DNA of 64,000 nt from Polynucleobacter meluiroseus. GTDB taxonomy: Bacteria; Pseudomonadota; Gammaproteobacteria; Burkholderiales; Burkholderiaceae. Numbering within the stretch: the first letter of the stretch is position 1; each line of letters begins with the position of its first letter. A model generated the notes under the pieces. It was not told the origin of the DNA and ran no database searches. It saw only the letters and a list, made by a program, of their open reading frames with translations. Shown here piece by piece: positions 60,228-64,000 of this stretch. The translations under genes and the position numbers were made by a program. The stretch covers positions 1-64,000 of the forward strand of contig NZ_OANS01000003.1 of assembly GCF_900205755.1 (NCBI RefSeq). The letters are read 5' to 3'.

Positions 60228-61430
60228 ATGAAAAAAACTTTAATTTCTATAGCAACAGCGGCTTTAGTCGCAGTTTCAGGTGCAGCCGCAGGCGCGGATC
60301 AACCACCACTTAAAATCGGATTTATTACAGATATGTCTGGCTTGTATGCAGATATTGATGGTCAAGGGGGTTTGGAGGCCATGAAAATGGCGGTCGCTGA
60401 CTTCGGAGGCAGTGTGCTGGGTAGGAAGATAGAAATTATTTCTGCCGATCATCAAAATAAAGCAGAAATTGCTGCATCTAAAGCAAGAGAGTGGATTGAT
60501 CAAGATGGGGTTAGTGTCATCTTTGGCGGCACCAATTCAGGTACTGCGTTGGCAACCTCAAAAGTGGCGGCTGAGAAAAAGCGCATTTATATCAACAATG
60601 GCGCTGGAACCTCTGCATTAACCAATGAGCAATGCACCCCATACACCATTCATTACACCTACGATACGATTGCCCTGGCCAATGGCTCTGCTAATGGCAT
60701 GCTCGATAAGGGATATAAGAATTGGTATTTTTTAACCGCGGATTATGCGTTCGGATACGCGCTTGAAAAAGATGCTTCAAATGTAGTTATTGCGGGGGGC
60801 GGCAAAGTCTTAGGCAATGTAAAGCACCCACTAAACGCAAGCGATTTTTCATCCTACCTATTGCAAGCGCAAAGCTCTAAAGCGCAAGTACTTGGTCTTG
60901 CCAATGCTGGCGGCGACACCATCAATTCAGTGAAGGCCGCAAATGAGTTTGGTATTACAAAGACCATGAAGTTAGCTGGATTGTTAGTCTTTATTTCTGA
61001 CGTCCACGCTATTGGTCCTAAGAATGCACAAGGGCTTTTGGCTACCACCGCATGGTATTGGGATCAAAACGATCAATCGCGTAAGTTTGCCGCCCGTTTT
61101 TTTGAAAAAATGAGAAGAATGCCAGGCATGGTTCAGGCTGGAGACTACTCATCAACTATGACATATTTAAATGCGGTTAAAGCGGCAGGAACCGATGATT
61201 CAGACAAGGTGATGGCGCAATTACGCAAAACCAAAATTAATGACATGTTTACGAAGAATGGTTATATCCGCAAGGATGGCACGATGGTTCACGATATGTA
61301 TCTTTACGAGGTTAAGGCGCCCGCTGATGTGAAGAGCCCTTGGGATTATTACAAGTTGGTTTCGACCCTTCCAGGAGAAAAGGCTTTCACTATTCCGCCT
61401 GACTCTAAATGTGCTTTGTTAAATAAGTAA
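60228..61430 (+). CDS. ABC transporter substrate-binding protein, LivK-like
   Basis: 400 residues with a signal peptide (MKKTLISIATAALVAVSGAA). Periplasmic type I binding fold: PLKIGFITDMSGLYADIDGQ, SVIFGGTNSGTALATSKVA, YFLTADYAFGYALEKDASNV. The order G-F-K-H-M within the operon is less common than K-H-M-G-F. The ligand may be an amino acid, amide or aromatic acid. Confidence 0.88.
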   Translation: MKKTLISIATAALVAVSGAAAGADQPPLKIGFITDMSGLYADIDGQGGLEAMKMAVADFGGSVLGRKIEIISADHQNKAEIAASKAREWIDQDGVSVIFGGTNSGTALATSKVAAEKKRIYINNGAGTSALTNEQCTPYTIHYTYDTIALANGSANGMLDKGYKNWYFLTADYAFGYALEKDASNVVIAGGGKVLGNVKHPLNASDFSSYLLQAQSSKAQVLGLANAGGDTINSVKAANEFGITKTMKLAGLLVFISDVHAIGPKNAQGLLATTAWYWDQNDQSRKFAARFFEKMRRMPGMVQAGDYSSTMTYLNAVKAAGTDDSDKVMAQLRKTKINDMFTKNGYIRKDGTMVHDMYLYEVKAPADVKSPWDYYKLVSTLPGEKAFTIPPDSKCALLNK

Positions 61431-61433
61431 GCC

Positions 61434-62318
61434 TTGGAAATCTTCGGACTTTCTAGCTCAATGCTGTTAAGCCAGCTCCTTTTGGGGCTGGTTAACGGCA
61501 GCTTTTATGCCATCCTTAGTTTGGGGCTGGCGGTGATATTTGGCTTGTTAAATGTAATTAATTTTTCACATGGCGCCATGTTTATGTTGGGCGCTATTGT
61601 CACTTGGATGGGCGGTCAATACTTTGGTATTAACTATTGGGCGATGCTTATCTTGGCCCCCCTAACTGTTGGCTTGGTGGGCATCATCATTGAGCGTTTA
61701 TTTTTAAAACACCTATACCACCTTGACCACCTATATGGGCTTTTGCTTACGTTCGGGCTAACCCTATTCATTGAAGGCATTTTGCGCTCTATTTATGGGG
61801 CCTCAGGACTTTCTTACAGTGCGCCCGAGCTGCTCAGTGGGGCTACCGATTTGGGTTTTATGGTGTTGCCAAATTATCGCGCATGGGTGGTGTTTTCTTC
61901 GCTCATAGTGTGCTTTGCAACTTGGTATGTTATTGAAAAAACGAGCCTTGGGGCCTACTTGCGCGCGGGCACAGAAAATCCAAAATTGGTTCAAGCGTTT
62001 GGAGTCAACTTCCCACTGATGACCACTTTGACTTATGGTTTTGGTGTGGCGCTTGCCGCATTCTCGGGTGTTCTTGCCGCGCCCATTATTCAAATTTCTC
62101 CTTTGATGGGATCTAACCTCATCATTATTGTTTTTGCGGTAGTAGTAATCGGAGGTATGGGCTCAATTATGGGCTCGATTCTTACTGGGCTTGGCCTAGG
62201 TTTGATTGAGGGACTTACAAAAGTTTTTTATCCACAAGCCTCTAATACCGTAGTGTTTGTAATCATGGTGATTGTTTTATTGTTTAGACCCGCTGGATTA
62301 TTTGGGCGAGAAAAATGA
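61434..62318 (+). CDS. livH: ABC transporter permease, LivH type
   Basis: 294 residues with a TTG start and about eight membrane helices. The LivH pattern GLVNGSFYAILSLGLAVIFG, NFSHGAMFMLGA and GYGFGVALAAFSGVLAAPI-like segments (TYGFGVALAAFSGVLAAPII) is complete. Overlaps livM by 4 nt. Confidence 0.9.
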   Translation: MEIFGLSSSMLLSQLLLGLVNGSFYAILSLGLAVIFGLLNVINFSHGAMFMLGAIVTWMGGQYFGINYWAMLILAPLTVGLVGIIIERLFLKHLYHLDHLYGLLLTFGLTLFIEGILRSIYGASGLSYSAPELLSGATDLGFMVLPNYRAWVVFSSLIVCFATWYVIEKTSLGAYLRAGTENPKLVQAFGVNFPLMTTLTYGFGVALAAFSGVLAAPIIQISPLMGSNLIIIVFAVVVIGGMGSIMGSILTGLGLGLIEGLTKVFYPQASNTVVFVIMVIVLLFRPAGLFGREK

Positions 62319-63274
62319 AGTTGTTAAAAAATCTCCTCCTCATCATTCTGATTGGCGCTGCGATTGTTGCGCCCTTATATGCTTATCCAATTTTTTTGAT
62401 GAAGATTTTATGCTTCGCTTTATTTGCCGCAGCATTTAATTTGTTACTGGGCTATACCGGGCTTTTATCTTTTGGTCACGCTGCATTTTTTGGTGGTGCG
62501 GGCTATTGTGTGGGCTATCTTATGCGTGATGCGGGCTTTGGCCCTGCTGGCGGCATTATTTGTGGGGTGTTGTTTGCTGCAACTTTGGGTGCTTTGGTAG
62601 GGGGCTTAGCCATTCGTCGACAAGGTATTTATTTTTCAATGATTACTCTGGCCTTGGCGCAAATGTTTTATTTCATTTGCTTGCAAATTCCTTTATCAGG
62701 TGGCGAGGATGGGTTTCAAGGAATTCCGAGGGGCGAACTCTTTGGCTTGCTAAATCTACAGAGCGATTTAAATTTGTACTATCTGGTTTTGTTGATTGTT
62801 CTTGGCGGCTTCTTTTTCATCAACAGGGTTATTTCCTCTCCGTTCGGCCAAATTCTAAAAGCCATTAAGGAGAACGAGCCGCGGGCAATTTCTTTGGGTT
62901 ACAAAGTTAATCTTTTTAAGTTTTTAGCTTTCGTGCTGTCTGCATCAATCGCTGGTTTGGCTGGGGGCACTCAAGCCATCGTATTTGGTTTTGAAACACT
63001 AAGCGATGTGCATTGGACCATGTCGGGCTTAGTCATTTTAATGACCTTGTTGGGTGGAGTCGGCACGATGTTGGGCCCTTTGGTGGGGGCTACGGTAATC
63101 GTATTACTCGAGCATAAGGTTGGTGAGCTTGGTAGTTATTTAACCCAACTCACCGGGGTTGCTTGGTTTAATTCTTTAGGTGAATCGGTAACGATTGTTA
63201 CTGGTTTCATATTTATTATTTGTGTCATGTCTTTCAGACGTGGCTTGGTCGGTGTCTTTATAAAAAAGAATTAG
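62315..63274 (+). CDS. livM: ABC transporter permease, LivM type
   Basis: 319 residues with about nine to ten membrane helices. LLGYTGLLSFGHAAFFGGAG, FSMITLALAQMFYF and KAIKENEPRAISLGYKVNLF are LivM signatures. It ends the operon and is convergent with the phosphotransferase gene, 3 bp apart. Confidence 0.9.
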   Translation: MKLLKNLLLIILIGAAIVAPLYAYPIFLMKILCFALFAAAFNLLLGYTGLLSFGHAAFFGGAGYCVGYLMRDAGFGPAGGIICGVLFAATLGALVGGLAIRRQGIYFSMITLALAQMFYFICLQIPLSGGEDGFQGIPRGELFGLLNLQSDLNLYYLVLLIVLGGFFFINRVISSPFGQILKAIKENEPRAISLGYKVNLFKFLAFVLSASIAGLAGGTQAIVFGFETLSDVHWTMSGLVILMTLLGGVGTMLGPLVGATVIVLLEHKVGELGSYLTQLTGVAWFNSLGESVTIVTGFIFIICVMSFRRGLVGVFIKKN

Positions 63275-63277
63275 TCT

Positions 63278-64000
63278 TTATTGCATTGCGCAGGACCAAC
63301 CGAGATCTGCAAGCGCCCCTGCTTTTCGGCCATTTTCAATAGCATCACTAGCATTTGCATTGCCATCCAGAGCGCGCTTGCTTACCCCATGCAAAATAGC
63401 CGCGATGCGAAATAAGTTGTACGCCATTAAGAAGCGCCAATGCGCTCCTATTGACTGTCCAATGATTTTTTCATAAGCGGAGATATATTCCACTTCATTT
63501 GGAATGCCCAAGGCAGAAAAATCAAGCCCTTGAATGCCTCGCCACAAGCTAGGCGAAATTCTCCAGGCCATACATTGGTAAGCAAAATCTGCTAACGGGT
63601 TTCCCAGGGTCGAGAGCTCCCAATCTAACACCCCTATTACACGCAATTGCGTCGGATGAAATAGAAGGTTGTCCATGCGAAAGTCGCCATGAATTAAGGA
63701 AGTAATATCTTCGTTGGGGATGTGCTCTGGTAACCAGGTCATTAACCGATTTAGTGATTCAGGTATAGGAATGTTTGCCTCGCGCACCTGTCGTGACCAT
63801 CGATTAATTTGCCTAAAAAAATAATTACCTGGCTTACCAAAATCTTCCAGCCCCAGCGAGACATAATCCAATTTATGGATTGAAGCGATGGTGCGATTCA
63901 TTTCGGCATAGATAATCGCGCGCTCGTGGTTTTTTAATTGTGGCAATGACTGATCTACAAACACGCGCCCTTCAAGATATTCCATGATAAAAAAAGCGGT
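63278..64000 (-). CDS. Phosphotransferase family protein (APH/ACAD10-like), N-terminus outside
   Basis: At least 240 residues; the frame is open through base 64000, so the true start lies beyond the window. The kinase-like signatures ITSLIHGDFRMDNLLFHP (catalytic HGDxxxxN) and VIGVLDWELSTLGNPLADFA (metal-binding DWE) place it in the APH family, closest to the N-terminal part of ACAD10-type proteins. These are linked with acyl-CoA dehydrogenases and acyl metabolism. The substrate is unknown. Confidence 0.85.
   Translation of the reverse strand, partial: TAFFIMEYLEGRVFVDQSLPQLKNHERAIIYAEMNRTIASIHKLDYVSLGLEDFGKPGNYFFRQINRWSRQVREANIPIPESLNRLMTWLPEHIPNEDITSLIHGDFRMDNLLFHPTQLRVIGVLDWELSTLGNPLADFAYQCMAWRISPSLWRGIQGLDFSALGIPNEVEYISAYEKIIGQSIGAHWRFLMAYNLFRIAAILHGVSKRALDGNANASDAIENGRKAGALADLGWSCAMQ

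Overview
The window comes from a betaproteobacterium of the Burkholderiaceae, most probably a Polynucleobacter-type freshwater bacterium. This rests on the moderate to low GC, the oriC neighbourhood (rpmH-rnpA-yidD-yidC-mnmE on one side, dnaA-dnaN-gyrB on the other), a DUF3717 protein, an NtrY/NtrX-like pair beside DUF4390-rsmB-fmt-def, and a branched-chain amino-acid-type ABC operon. The genus is inferred from gene content and layout, not from a search.

Two very different halves meet near 34 kb. The right half (about 35-64 kb) is ordinary chromosome: YcaO, a two-component system, rsmB-fmt-def, dprA, topA, an MnmC-like oxidoreductase, mnmE, yidC, yidD, rnpA, rpmH, the replication origin with DnaA boxes on both sides of dnaA, dnaN, gyrB, a SET-domain protein, and a Liv-type ABC transporter. 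The last gene, a phosphotransferase, runs off the window.

The left half (1-33.8 kb) is an accretion of mobile DNA on one tRNA-Phe gene (13101-13176, minus strand). Left of the tRNA, beyond its 3' end, lies a stack of cargo units without a recombinase. They are separated by repeated pieces of the tRNA-Phe 3' end, often with a copy of the old tRNA terminator: sulfur-transport/copper/Crp genes (719-3533), a DUF1232 gene, a methyltransferase, a TPR gene and a small secreted protein, then a four-gene CHAT-TPR operon (7622-12795). Right of the tRNA are two autonomous elements in tandem, A (13139-22604, about 9.5 kb) and B (22605-33792, about 11.2 kb). Both were inserted at the anticodon loop and each left a 39-bp copy of the tRNA 5' half. 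Each carries two tyrosine recombinases, a small winged-helix protein, a clamp-loader-like AAA+ ATPase and four further conserved proteins of unknown function, plus different cargo: A has a lipoprotein, an outer-membrane barrel, a DinJ/YafQ-type toxin-antitoxin and a Pro-rich protein; B has two envelope proteins and a Wzz-like operon.

The strongest unexplained signal is one palindrome family, GTCGT-N-ACGAC, that punctuates all of this mobile DNA. The centre is 5 bp in the cargo units left of the tRNA, 6 bp at all seven sites of element A, and 7 bp at all five sites of element B. In A and B the sites lie mostly at the 3' ends of genes and at block borders. After re-orienting the B core, A and B are collinear except for a block inserted in A directly after one of these sites. 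I read this as a modular system of integrative elements with element-specific junction sites, plus cargo-only relatives that share the tRNA target. Function and novelty are inference and need genome-wide comparison.
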